A DNA stretch of 64,000 bases from Desulfovibrionaceae bacterium (lineage in GTDB: Bacteria > Desulfobacterota > Desulfovibrionia > Desulfovibrionales > Desulfovibrionaceae), in contig JACCQI010000007.1 of the NCBI GenBank assembly GCA_015709315.1, positions 1 to 64,000 on the forward strand, given 5' to 3'. A model generated the notes under the pieces. That model was not told where the DNA came from. It saw only the letters and a list, made by a program, of their open reading frames with translations, and searched no databases. Positions within the stretch are counted from its first letter, which is position 1. The number at the start of each line of letters is the position of its first letter. Positions 1 to 11,253 of the stretch are shown piece by piece. The translations under genes and the position numbers were made by a program.

Positions 1-978
1 GTCCTGGGAGGGCTGGATGAAGGTGCGGCCCACGTAGTGGTTGCGGATCATGGCCAGCTCCAGCGGCAGGCCGGACTCCTGGGAGTAGCCCACGGCCGCG
101 TAGTTGCCGGAATCCGGGAACGGCATGACCAGGTCCGCGTCCACCGGAGCCTCCCTGGCCAGTTGCGTGCCCATGGCCTTGCGCCGCTCGTAGACCACGT
201 CGCCGAACACATAGGAGTCGGGCCGGGCGAAATAGATGAGCTCGAAGATGCATTTGCTGAGCTTTTTCGGCTCGGCGAACTTCAGGCTGGTCAGCTTGCC
301 CTTGTGGATGGAGACGATCTCGCCCGGCTCCAGGGGGCGCAGGTATTCGGCCTCGATGAGGTCGAAGGCGCAGGTCTCGGACGCGAACACGTAGGAGGCC
401 CCCATGCGCCCCAGCGTCATGGGCCGGAAGCTGTTGGGGTCCTTGACCGCGATCATCTTGTCGTTGGCCAGGATGAGCATGGAGTACGCGCCGCGCACCT
501 TGTTGCACGCCTTGCCGATGGCCTCCTCGATGGAGTCGGACTCGTGCAGGTATTTGATGATCAGGTGGGCGAAGACCTCGGTGTCCATGGTGGTCTGAAA
601 GATGGACCCGTTGGCCTCCAATTCGGAGCGCAGCTCGTAGGTGTTGACCAGGTTGCCGTTGTGGGCCACGGCCAGGCGGAGGTCGCCATGCCGGACCAGA
701 AACGGTTGCGCGTTGCGGATGAGCGACGCGCCCGTGGTGGAGTAGCGGATGTGGCCGATGGAGATGTCGCCCTTGAGCTCCTTGCCCAGATGGCGCTCGT
801 TGAACACGTCGGCCACCAGGCCCATGCCCTTCTGCTCGCGAATCTTCTCGCCGTCCCAGGTGACGATGCCCGCGGACTCCTGCCCGCGATGCTGCAGGGC
901 GTAGAGACCGAAGTAGGTCATGCGCGCGGCTTCCTTGTTGCCGTAGATACCGAAAAGACCGCAGTATTCTTTCTTCAT
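1..978 (-). CDS. purF: Amidophosphoribosyltransferase PurF, N-terminal part (cut by window edge)
   Basis: First committed enzyme of purine synthesis: transfers ammonia from glutamine to PRPP in the cytoplasm. The reverse strand from the ATG at 978 reads MKKEYCGLFGIYG, with the N-terminal-nucleophile cysteine at residue 6, so a five-residue propeptide is probably removed. Downstream are typical glutaminase segments (LQHRGQESAG, GHIRYSTTG, the AHNGNLVN loop). The frame stays open to base 1, giving 326 codons of about 460-500 expected; the phosphoribosyltransferase C-terminus lies outside the window. It begins 22 bp after the carB stop, so the two are probably co-transcribed, linking purine and pyrimidine/arginine precursor synthesis. 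Identity is secure; only the missing C-terminus is unknown. Confidence 0.95.
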   Translation of the reverse strand, partial: MKKEYCGLFGIYGNKEAARMTYFGLYALQHRGQESAGIVTWDGEKIREQKGMGLVADVFNERHLGKELKGDISIGHIRYSTTGASLIRNAQPFLVRHGDLRLAVAHNGNLVNTYELRSELEANGSIFQTTMDTEVFAHLIIKYLHESDSIEEAIGKACNKVRGAYSMLILANDKMIAVKDPNSFRPMTLGRMGASYVFASETCAFDLIEAEYLRPLEPGEIVSIHKGKLTSLKFAEPKKLSKCIFELIYFARPDSYVFGDVVYERRKAMGTQLAREAPVDADLVMPFPDSGNYAAVGYSQESGLPLELAMIRNHYVGRTFIQPSQD

Positions 979-1000
979 TGACTCTCTCTGCCTACGGCGC

Positions 1001-4234
<3,234 letters not shown>

Positions 4235-4590
4235 TCTGCTCGAAAGAGTTGAAGTTACACCGTTTTTCGAGAAAGGAGGATCGGCGGCCCTCCCTCGCCC
4301 GCGCGGGCCACGTTGCCGCCCGCCGGACAAGCTCATTTAACTACCCCGTTGGACCTTGAAAGGCAATGGTTTTGTATGGGCTTCCCCATCACGGACATGC
4401 CCCTCTGCCGTGCCGCCGAGGAGGGTGAACGCCCCTTCTTCCGCCGCCCGGCGCGCCCGCCGCACCGGGCCGTCGGACGACCGCCGGCCCCGCCGTCTAA
4501 CACCCCTCACATTCGGCAAAAAACGCACTTTCCGATACCGAACGGACGACGGCGCCCAAAGGCGCAAAATGTCATTGACACCCCCTTAAT

Positions 4591-4611
4591 TGAGACTTAT
4601 TTTCACTCTCA
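4591..4611 (+). promoter_or_regulatory. Putative Fur box upstream of feoA
   Basis: A 21-bp imperfect palindrome with outer arms TGAGA and TCTCA and an inner ATTTTCA core. It matches the TGAGAAT-N-ATTCTCA style of the classical ferric-uptake-regulator operator at most positions. It ends 24 bp before the feoA ATG, and a TTGACA (4575-4580) lies just upstream as a possible -35 element, so a bound repressor would block the promoter. No other gene start is close enough to use it. The rest of the 400-bp gap between carB and feoA shows nothing I can name. Confidence 0.55.
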
Positions 4612-4635
4612 ACCAACTTTTGAGGGAATTCATTT

Positions 4636-4920
4636 ATGCAGAAGCCATTGACCGACTACCCCGCCGGAAGCATCGTCCGCATCGCCGGAATCAACGGAGG
4701 GCGTCAGGCGCGCGCCCGGATGCTGGCCATGGGCATGACCCCGGGCTGTCCTGTGGAAATCATGACCGGCGGCCCCACCGGGTGCCGGGTACGCGTGCGC
4801 GGCTCCGAAGTGGTGCTGTGCTGCGGGCTGGCCGGAAAGATCCTGGCCGTTGAAAACGATTCGAACGAGGGACCGCACTGTTCCTGCTGCCCCGGTCCCC
4901 GGCAAGCCAAAGTATCCTGA
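4636..4920 (+). CDS. feoA: FeoA-family ferrous iron transport protein
   Basis: Small cytoplasmic SH3-like protein (94 residues) of the FeoA family, thought to assist the FeoB ferrous iron permease. The core is recognisable: PAGSIVRIAGINGG, RARMLAMGMTPG, and a C-terminal strand RVRGSEVVLCCGLAGKI. Beyond the usual end there is a Cys-rich tail (CSCC at about residues 84-87) that could bind a metal. The gene stands alone: it has its own Fur-like operator and an intrinsic terminator immediately after, and no feoB is adjacent. GAGGG 9 nt upstream of the ATG serves as ribosome-binding site. Confidence 0.9.
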   Translation: MQKPLTDYPAGSIVRIAGINGGRQARARMLAMGMTPGCPVEIMTGGPTGCRVRVRGSEVVLCCGLAGKILAVENDSNEGPHCSCCPGPRQAKVS

Positions 4921-4943
4921 CAGCCCCCACCAGAAACAGCGAA

Positions 4944-4966
4944 GGCCGCCAATAGGCGGCCTTTTT
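4944..4966 (+). terminator. Intrinsic terminator after feoA
   Basis: GGCCGCC-AATA-GGCGGCC hairpin (7-bp perfect stem, 4-nt loop) followed by TTTTT, 24 bp after the feoA stop codon. Confidence 0.9.
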
Positions 4967-5049
4967 CGTGTGCGGCGCAATCCGCTGAAACTTGTGCCCG
5001 ACCGGCGAGAGATGGTATCGTCCCCGGAAACATGCCCGGAGGTTTACCC

Positions 5050-6006
5050 ATGCCGGAACCCATCAGCATCGGAATAAGCGCCTGCCTGCTCGGCGAAAAG
5101 GTCCGCTACGACGGCCAGGGAGCCAGGGCCGAACACCTTACCGGCGTCTTTGCCGACCACTTCGACTACCACCCCGTCTGCCCGGAGGTCGGATGCGGCA
5201 TGGGCGTGCCCCGTGAGGCCGTCCGGCTGGTGGGCGACGTGGGCAACCCGCGCCTGGTCGGGCAAAAGACCGGCAGGGACTGGACCGACGCCATGCGCGA
5301 CTGGTTCGAGACCTTCCGGCCCGAGATGGAAAACCAGCGATTGTGCGGCTTCATCTTCAAGCGGAAATCCCCCACCAGCGGCATCGCGCGGGTCAAGGTT
5401 TATCCCGAATCCGGGGGACGGCCGACAAGCTACGCGGGCGTGGGCCTGTTCGCCGCGCTGGTCATGGAACGCTTTCCGCTCCTGCCCGTAGAGGACGACG
5501 GGCGGCTGCACGACGCGGGCCTGCGGGCCAACTTCATCGAGCGCGTGTTTGTGGAGCATCGCTGGAACCGCATGCTCGACCGGGGTTACGCCATGAAGCA
5601 CCTCGTGGACTTCCACACCCGCCACAAGATGCTCATCCGCTCCCACGACGTGGCCGGTTACCGCGAGTTGGGCAAGATCGTGGCCCAAGGAACCGGGAAC
5701 GACCCGACCGGCCTGTTCGCGCGCTACCACCAACGGCTGCACGACGCGCTCGCGCTCAAGCCCACCATCAGGAAGAACGTGGACGTGCTCATGCACATCA
5801 TGGGCTTCTTCAAGAAAATGCTGACCCCGGACGAAAAGCGGGAATGCCTTGAAATAATAGAACACTACCGAAACAACTACACCCCGCTCATCGTGCCGGT
5901 CACGATCATGAACCACTATGCGCGCAAATACGACGTCGGGTACCTGCGGGACCAGTATTATCTGAATCCGCACCCCATGGACCTGAAGTCGCGCAACCAC
6001 GCGTGA
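5050..6006 (+). CDS. DUF523-DUF1722 fusion protein (TudS/YbgA-like)
   Basis: 318 residues. The N-terminal half is DUF523, the family of the [4Fe-4S] thiouracil desulfurase TudS (CLLGEKVRYDG at 12-22; CPEVGCGMG at 44-52). The C-terminal half, from about residue 160, is DUF1722, as in E. coli YbgA. The start at 5050 is chosen because GGAGG sits 7 nt upstream; a further ATG at 5032 lacks such a site. The segment usually written KSPSCG in this family reads KSPTSG (residues 106-111), so the third expected cluster cysteine is a serine here. A second cysteine in CPEVGC (C49) might compensate. Function is therefore uncertain. The gene is isolated from its neighbours in strand and operon. Confidence 0.8.
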   Translation: MPEPISIGISACLLGEKVRYDGQGARAEHLTGVFADHFDYHPVCPEVGCGMGVPREAVRLVGDVGNPRLVGQKTGRDWTDAMRDWFETFRPEMENQRLCGFIFKRKSPTSGIARVKVYPESGGRPTSYAGVGLFAALVMERFPLLPVEDDGRLHDAGLRANFIERVFVEHRWNRMLDRGYAMKHLVDFHTRHKMLIRSHDVAGYRELGKIVAQGTGNDPTGLFARYHQRLHDALALKPTIRKNVDVLMHIMGFFKKMLTPDEKRECLEIIEHYRNNYTPLIVPVTIMNHYARKYDVGYLRDQYYLNPHPMDLKSRNHA

Positions 6007-6019
6007 TGCAGACGGGAAA

Positions 6020-6802
6020 TTACGGGGAAACCGTGCCCGCGGGCTCCAGCTCCAGCCGGACGCCCTTGAGGTCGCCGCCGGATTCGAGCCAGGACTTGAG
6101 CAGTTCGCGGTTGCGGAAGACGACCGGATGCGGGCAGCCGTAGGACGCCTGGGCCAGGAGCCCGGCCGCCTGGCCGGGATAATGCTTGGCTGCGGACAGG
6201 CAGGCGAGCAGGTTCAGGCAAAGCTCGTTCAGGGGGAAGCCGAGCGTCATGGCCTTGCCCAGCGGCAGCATGACGTCGCGGTAGCGGCGGGCCTTGAAGT
6301 AGGCCACGGCCAGGTCGAACTGGGCAGCGTGCAGGCCGGGCAGCCGACCGGCGATCTCCTCGCGCTCGGCCACGGTATAGCCGATCCGCTCGGCCACGTA
6401 GGAAGCGCCCTCCCCATTGCCGAGGCCGACCTCGAAACCGTACCGGCGCGCCCAGAACAGCCCTTCGGCCGCCTCGTCCGGGTCGAGTGTCATGTCCACC
6501 TGCTGGCACCCGGCCATCCGCATGGCCTTGAGCAGCCCGCCGGTGGGAACGGTGTCGAGCCGGGCACTCCACAGCACGTTCATGTCCAGGACGCGCATGG
6601 ACTCGCACATGGCCACGGCCGAGGCGTGATCGCGGAACAGGACGGGGTCGTCAAAGGCCAATGCGGCCAGCCCCCGCTCCCCGACCTCGCGGGCCAGGGG
6701 CGCGACATCCCAATCCCCGTCGTGACGGACCACGCCGTGCGCGAACGGAAGGACATGCCCGTCTTTTGCCACGGGCCTGTCGGCTCTTGTTTCCAGATAC
6801 AT
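6020..6802 (-). CDS. Conserved protein resembling the C-terminal half of a radical SAM barrel, with helical repeats
   Basis: 260 residues, function not recognised. The stretch VLDMNVLWSARLDTVPTGGLLKAMRMAGCQQVDMTL (about 70-105) has the strand-helix pattern of the second half of a radical SAM TIM barrel (as in B12-binding methylthiotransferase-like enzymes). There is no CX3CX2C cluster motif, so it cannot be a normal radical SAM enzyme. The rest is helical and TPR-like (FDLAVAYFKARRYRDVMLPLGKAM). The start at 6802 is chosen for the upstream GGGGTGG; the longer frame to 6961 runs through the metG terminator and is not credible. It is transcribed in the same direction as metG but after that terminator. 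Confidence 0.6.
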   Translation of the reverse strand: MYLETRADRPVAKDGHVLPFAHGVVRHDGDWDVAPLAREVGERGLAALAFDDPVLFRDHASAVAMCESMRVLDMNVLWSARLDTVPTGGLLKAMRMAGCQQVDMTLDPDEAAEGLFWARRYGFEVGLGNGEGASYVAERIGYTVAEREEIAGRLPGLHAAQFDLAVAYFKARRYRDVMLPLGKAMTLGFPLNELCLNLLACLSAAKHYPGQAAGLLAQASYGCPHPVVFRNRELLKSWLESGGDLKGVRLELEPAGTVSP

Positions 6803-6872
6803 ATTCCACCCCGGCGCGCCCGCATTTTGACGCTTTGGGCGCGCTCGGGAGGGACATTGCAAGGATTTTGCC

Positions 6873-6905
6873 AAAGACAAAGGGACCCCCGTTGCCGGAG
6901 GTCCC
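6873..6905 (-). terminator. Intrinsic terminator after metG
   Basis: On the minus strand the arms GGGACC and GGTCCC enclose a 12-nt loop (6882-6905) and are followed by the T-rich TTTGTCTTT. It lies 25 bp beyond the metG stop. Confidence 0.75.
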
Positions 6906-6929
6906 TGAACAGCCTGGTTGCAAAAGGAC

Positions 6930-8870
6930 CTAGCTGACTTTGCTGCCCGCCGGGACTTCACCCGAAGCGGTCAGAAGCTGCATGCCGTCCTTGGTCTTCA
7001 CGGCCAGGATCATGCCCTGGGAAAGCTGCTTACGGAGCTTGCGCGGCTTGAGATTGACCACGACAACCACCTGCTTTCCAACGAGATCGTCTGGCGCGTA
7101 GAAATCGGCAAGCCCGGCCACGACCTGTCGCGGCTCATCGTCGCCGGTATCCACGCGGACCAGGAGCAGACGGTCGGCCTCGGGGTGCTTTTCCGCCTCC
7201 ATGACCGTGCCCACGCGCAGGTCGAGCTTTTGGAAGTCCTCGAACTCGATGGCGGCAACGGCGTCCGTCCTGTCGGCTTTTTCAGATTTTTTGGGCTTTT
7301 TTTCCATCTTTTTCGGACTCGCCTCTTCAGGCGGGTCAACGCGGGGGAAAAGATTGGAGCTTTGGGCCACGACCGAACCGGATTCCAAAAGCCCCCAGAC
7401 ATCCAGTTCCTTGGAGAGGTTGATCTTCTGGGCATCGAAGGCGATGCCGAGCTGTTCGAGCATCTGCTCGGACGCACCGGGCATGACCGGCCACAGGTGT
7501 ACCGCGATCTTCCGCATGTTCTCCAAAAGCACGTAGATGACCGTGGACAGGCGGGCGGTGTTCTTTTCCTTGTACAGGGTCCAGGGCGCGGTGGCGTCCA
7601 CGTACTTGTTCAGCCCGCGCACCAGTTCCCACAGCCCTTCCAGGCCGCGCGAAAACTTGAACTCCGCGTAGTTGCGCTGAAAGGACTTCATGGCCCCCTG
7701 GCCCACCTTCTTGATCTCGGCGTCCACGATCTCCTCCACGTCGGGCTGGGGGATGATGCCGTCGAAATACTTGTGGGTCATGGACAGGGTGCGGTTGAAC
7801 AGGTTGCCCAAATCATTGGCCAGGTCCGCGTTCAGGCGGCCGACCAGCGCCTTTTCCGAAAAGCTGGAATCCTGGCCGAACGACATCTCGCGCAGCAGGA
7901 AGTAGCGGAAGGCGTCCAGCCCGTAGGCGTCCTTCATGGCCAGCGGCTCGATCACGTTGCCGATGGACTTGGACATCTTGGTGTCCTCCACCAGCCAGTA
8001 GCCGTGGACGTTGAGGTGCTGATACGGCTCGATGCCCGCCGCCTTGAGCATGGTCGGCCAGAACACGGCGTGAGGCTTGAGGATGTCCTTGGCCACCAGA
8101 TGGTTGGCCGCGGGCCAGTATTTCTTGAACTTGTCGCCGTCGGGATAGCCCAGCGCGGCCACGTAGTTGATGAGCGCGTCGAACCACACGTAGGTGACGT
8201 AGTCGGCGTCAAAGGGCAGCTCGATGCCCCAGGTCAGGCGGGACTTGGGCCGCGAGATGCACAAATCCTCCAGCTCGCCGGATTCCAGCAGGCTGACCAC
8301 CTCGTTCTTGTACTGCTCGGGGCGGATGAAATCGGGATGCTTTTCGATGTGGTCCAGCAGCCAGTCCTTGTATTTGGACATCTTGAAGAAGTAGTTTTTC
8401 TCCGCGATGTACTCCGGCTTGGTCTGGTGATCCGGGCACAGCCCGTCGACCAGCTCCTTCTCGGTGTAGAACCGCTCGCAGCCGAAGCAGTAGTGGCCGC
8501 CGTACTCGCCGAAGTAGATGTCCCCGGCGTCGTAGACCTTCTGCAGGATTTCCTGCACCACCTTGACGTGCCTCGGCTCGGTGGTGCGGATGAAGTCGTC
8601 GTTGGAAATGTTCATGTCCGGCAGCAGGCCCTGGAAGAGCTTGGAGATGACGTCCACATACTCCTTCGGGGTCTGGCCGTTGCTCTCGGCGGCCTGGACG
8701 ATCTTGTCTCCGTGTTCGTCGGTGCCGGTCAGAAAGTAGGTGTCCGCGCCCATGAGCGTGTGGAACCGGGCCATGGTATCGGCCACGGTGGTGGTGTAGG
8801 CGTGCCCCAGATGGGGTTTCGCGTTGACGTAATAAATGGGCGTGGTGATATAAAATCGTTCCAAAATCAC
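6930..8870 (-). CDS. metG: Methionyl-tRNA synthetase MetG
   Basis: Charges tRNA-Met. 646 residues: class I catalytic core with the HIGH motif as PHLGHAY (about 19-25), a single zinc knuckle CFGCERF...CPDH, and the KMSKS signature. After the anticodon-binding helices comes a Lys/Glu-rich linker, then a C-terminal Trbp111/EMAP-like tRNA-binding domain (about 540-646, LRVGTVMEAEKHPEADRL) that promotes dimerisation and tRNA binding. The start is not certain. GTG at 8870 is only 3 nt from the AAGGAG site; the TTG two codons later (8864) gives the family-typical MERFYITTPIYY and a 9-nt spacing. The ricT-like gene lies 35 bp upstream on the same strand. Confidence 0.97.
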   Translation of the reverse strand: MILERFYITTPIYYVNAKPHLGHAYTTTVADTMARFHTLMGADTYFLTGTDEHGDKIVQAAESNGQTPKEYVDVISKLFQGLLPDMNISNDDFIRTTEPRHVKVVQEILQKVYDAGDIYFGEYGGHYCFGCERFYTEKELVDGLCPDHQTKPEYIAEKNYFFKMSKYKDWLLDHIEKHPDFIRPEQYKNEVVSLLESGELEDLCISRPKSRLTWGIELPFDADYVTYVWFDALINYVAALGYPDGDKFKKYWPAANHLVAKDILKPHAVFWPTMLKAAGIEPYQHLNVHGYWLVEDTKMSKSIGNVIEPLAMKDAYGLDAFRYFLLREMSFGQDSSFSEKALVGRLNADLANDLGNLFNRTLSMTHKYFDGIIPQPDVEEIVDAEIKKVGQGAMKSFQRNYAEFKFSRGLEGLWELVRGLNKYVDATAPWTLYKEKNTARLSTVIYVLLENMRKIAVHLWPVMPGASEQMLEQLGIAFDAQKINLSKELDVWGLLESGSVVAQSSNLFPRVDPPEEASPKKMEKKPKKSEKADRTDAVAAIEFEDFQKLDLRVGTVMEAEKHPEADRLLLVRVDTGDDEPRQVVAGLADFYAPDDLVGKQVVVVVNLKPRKLRKQLSQGMILAVKTKDGMQLLTASGEVPAGSKVS

Positions 8871-8905
8871 ATTCTCCTTGGGACGGCGAAACGCCGCCGC
8901 AATGG

Positions 8906-10012
8906 CTATTTCTTGGGGGGCCTGCGCCTGCGTCTGCGGGGGCGGCGGCTGCGCTTGTTCTTATCCTGATCAGCGCCATCGGGCTTCGCGGCCCTGTCCG
9001 ACCGTTCGGTGCGCGCCTTGGGAGGCCGCCTGGTACGCCCTCCGTCCGAGCCGCTCCCGTCATTACCGTCCTGTCCGCCGCCGGACGGCTCGCGGGGTCC
9101 GCTTCTCCGGTCCGCCGGGGCCGGAGCGACCGGACGTCTTCCGCCGCGCGGGCTGCGCTGGCGTCTGGCCTTGGCGTCGGCCACGGCCGCCTCGCTTGGC
9201 GGCTTGTCAACTATTTCATTCCATTCGTCAATGGAAAGTTCCCGCTCCTCGTAGTCCTCGTCCAGCACGGTCAGCGCCTTCTTGAAGAAATTGGTGCGGA
9301 GCACCTTCAACTGTCCCTGGGCCGTGGTGTACTTCTTGCCCACGCGGGGACACATGTGATGAAATTCCTCGTATCCCTTCTGTTCGAAGCTCAGACAGCA
9401 GAGAAGACGGCCGCAAATGCCCGATATCTTTGTCGGATTAAGAAAAAGGTTCTGCTCCTTGGCCATCTTGATGGTCACGGGAACGAACTTCCGCATGAAG
9501 CGGCGGCAGCAACATATCTGGCCGCAGTTGCCGATGGCACCGAGCATCTGGGTCTCGTGGCGAACGCCGATCTGCCGCAGTTCGATGCGGGTCCGGTACT
9601 CGCGGACCAAGTCCTTGATCAGCTCGCGGAAATCGATGCGGCCGGGCGCGGTGAAATAAAAGACCATCTTGGAGCGGTCGAAAAAGACCTCCACGTCCAC
9701 CAGCTTCATGCCCAGCTTGTGGTTCGCTATGCACCGGCGGCAGAACTGGAACGCCTCCCGCGACAATTGCTTGTTGTCCTCCACGGACTCCATGTCCTTG
9801 TCGTTGGCCAGCCGGTAAATGGCCTTGCAGCCTTCGGGATCGCCGTCCTCGTTCTCCTTGGGGGCCTGGCGGATGAGGATCACTTTCCCGAGTCCCATGC
9901 CCTGATCGGTCTTGACGATGACGTGCTGCCCTTCGCGGACTACGAACGGTCCTGATGCGAAATAATACACCTGCCCGTAATCGTTGAACTTAACACCAAG
10001 AATTTGGCTCAT
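8906..10012 (-). CDS. ricT: PSP1-domain protein RicT/YaaT family with basic C-terminal tail
   Basis: 368 residues. Residues 1-270 are a PSP1/YaaT domain: start MSQILGVKFNDYGQVYYF, then the hallmark cysteine groups CRRC (about 91-94), CGQICCCRRF and CGRLLCCLSFE. In Bacillus the RicT homologue belongs to the RicAFT complex, which binds Fe-S clusters and affects RNase Y-dependent RNA processing; whether that holds here is inference. The last 100 residues are low-complexity and strongly basic ([15 protein letters not shown] at the end), a likely nucleic-acid-binding tail not usual in Firmicutes homologues. It is directly upstream of metG, and the pair is probably co-transcribed. Confidence 0.85.
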   Translation of the reverse strand: MSQILGVKFNDYGQVYYFASGPFVVREGQHVIVKTDQGMGLGKVILIRQAPKENEDGDPEGCKAIYRLANDKDMESVEDNKQLSREAFQFCRRCIANHKLGMKLVDVEVFFDRSKMVFYFTAPGRIDFRELIKDLVREYRTRIELRQIGVRHETQMLGAIGNCGQICCCRRFMRKFVPVTIKMAKEQNLFLNPTKISGICGRLLCCLSFEQKGYEEFHHMCPRVGKKYTTAQGQLKVLRTNFFKKALTVLDEDYEERELSIDEWNEIVDKPPSEAAVADAKARRQRSPRGGRRPVAPAPADRRSGPREPSGGGQDGNDGSGSDGGRTRRPPKARTERSDRAAKPDGADQDKNKRSRRPRRRRRRPPKK

Positions 10013-10502
10013 TTATTGTTTCCTGTTATATGAACGCCCCGGTCGGGCCGGGGGAGTAGGTATCGCGCAAAAAATAGAAGTATATCAGAAAAAATTCTTC
10101 GACGTTCCATATGGAATTCATTCATTACCCTAGCCTGAATAGGAGCGACGATCAAGTGGACCATTGCGATGGGGGCCGCCGCGTTCCGGCAGCTTTCCGC
10201 ATTTGCCCTGGCGACTCGATACGACGGATCCGGGCATTCCGGGCAGACGTTGGCAGGTATGAAATGCCGCCGAACCGCAAAACCCCGCACACGGGGGCGC
10301 CTGGAAGACTCTTGAGTTCTATCCCGTTGGATTCCCTCAAACAAAAGCCTGGCCTGATTTCAAAAACCGTCGCCCCGTCCCCACCTCCGTAAAAAGCGAC
10401 CCGTTATAATCGTTAAGCAAAGACGAAAATATCCTTGCCACGCCCTTTTTTTAAGATACCGTCAAAGTGATATTCATAAACTTTTTTTAAGGAAGGTGTT
10501 CT
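10013..10502. other. Intergenic region upstream of the methionine-rich gene
   Basis: 490 bp between the divergent ricT-like and methionine-rich genes. A consensus TATAAT lies at 10405-10410 but no good -35 sits 16-18 bp before it. AT-rich DNA at 10045-10115 is the likely promoter zone for the minus-strand operon. AAGGAAGG at 10490-10497 is the ribosome-binding site of the next gene. I see no convincing coding region in it. Confidence 0.5.
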
Positions 10503-10946
10503 ATGAAAAAGGTTTCTCTGATCGTGACGGCCGCGTTGTTTGCCCTGGTGATCGTATCAAGCGTCGCCGTGGCTGCCTCCATGGACAAAAACATGCCTGC
10601 GGACCAGGGCCAGATGATGATGGACCAGGGCCAGATGATGATGGACAAGGGTATGATGATGATGGACAGCAGCAAGATGATGATGAACAACGGCAAAATG
10701 ATGATGGAAAACGGCAAGATGATGATGGACAACGGCAAAATGATGATGGAAAGCGGCAAGATGATGGATGACAACAAGAAAATGATGACGGACGCTCAAA
10801 TGATGATGGATAACGGCGAGATGATGATGGACAAGGGCCAAATGATGATGGACATGGCCGAAAAGGAAATGGACCAGTCAAAGATGATGATGGATAAGGG
10901 CCAAATGATGATGAAGGACGGCAAGATGGTGATGAAGAAAATGTAG
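10503..10946 (+). CDS. Exported methionine-rich heptad-repeat protein
   Basis: 147 residues, not a family I recognise. Residues 1-24 form a clear Sec signal peptide (MKKVSLIVTAALFALVIVSS...AVAA). The mature part is almost entirely a run of seven-residue units of the form MMM-D/E/N-x-G-K/Q (MMMDQGQ, MMMDKGM, MMMNNGK, MMMENGK, MMMDNGK and so on), about 15 copies with a short break near residues 114-127. By my count 49 of 147 residues are Met, and there is no Cys or His. Methionine clusters in the periplasm commonly bind Cu(I)/Ag(I) or scavenge oxidants, so a metal-binding or oxidant-sink role is a reasonable guess only. The gene is monocistronic, with a strong hairpin after it. Confidence 0.9.
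   Translation: MKKVSLIVTAALFALVIVSSVAVAASMDKNMPADQGQMMMDQGQMMMDKGMMMMDSSKMMMNNGKMMMENGKMMMDNGKMMMESGKMMDDNKKMMTDAQMMMDNGEMMMDKGQMMMDMAEKEMDQSKMMMDKGQMMMKDGKMVMKKM
10579..10944 (+). repeat. 21-bp tandem repeats encoding MMM-heptads
   Basis: The coding region of the exported Met-rich protein consists of imperfect direct repeats of 21 bp built on ATGATGATGGA-N-AACGGCAA or close variants. One degenerate shortened unit and one extended unit lie around 10770-10880. The period is exactly 7 codons in most copies, so units could be gained or lost by slippage without frameshift. Confidence 0.9.
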
Positions 10947-11253
10947 GAAACGGTCTATCAAGAGCCTGGCAGAACGCCGAAATGGGTCTGCCAGGCTCTT
11001 GTCAATCTTCAACTTTCCCCTCCCCCCTCAATTCGACCGCCGCCATCGGCACGCCGCTCTCCCGCACACTCGGCGGAAATGCCGACGTCAACCGATTGTA
11101 GCCCTCGCGCCATTTGGAAACACGCCGTAGCCTTCACGTACAACGCCAACGCCCCAAGAGCGTGTTGCCCCAAATCCGGCCCAACGCATCAAGCCGGACG
11201 CCGTCGAAAGGGCACGGCACCCGGCTTGCTGTTGAAATGATTACGGGAACGGT
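10947..11253. other. Intergenic region after the methionine-rich gene
   Basis: 307 bp between convergent genes. It contains the 14-bp inverted repeat described separately. The remainder (11001-11253) shows no supported gene, promoter or RNA. Confidence 0.5.
10960..11000 (+). terminator. Strong hairpin after the methionine-rich gene
   Basis: Perfect 14-bp inverted repeat AAGAGCCTGGCAGA / TCTGCCAGGCTCTT with a 13-nt loop, starting 14 bp after the stop codon. The tract that follows (GTCAATCTT) is not a clean run of T, so it may act as terminator or as a 3'-end stabiliser. Confidence 0.65.

Noticed and set aside
4235-4336. Longer CarB with 34 extra N-terminal residues
   Set aside because: The extension is Arg/Gly-rich, unlike any CarB, while the internal Met gives the conserved MPKRTDIKK start.
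6803-6961. N-terminal extension of the radical-SAM-like protein
   Set aside because: It would translate the metG terminator hairpin and its flanks; a better ribosome-binding site precedes 6802.
10579-10944. CRISPR-like array
   Set aside because: The regular 21-bp units are codons for methionine heptads in an exported protein; there are no unique spacers of similar length between identical repeats.
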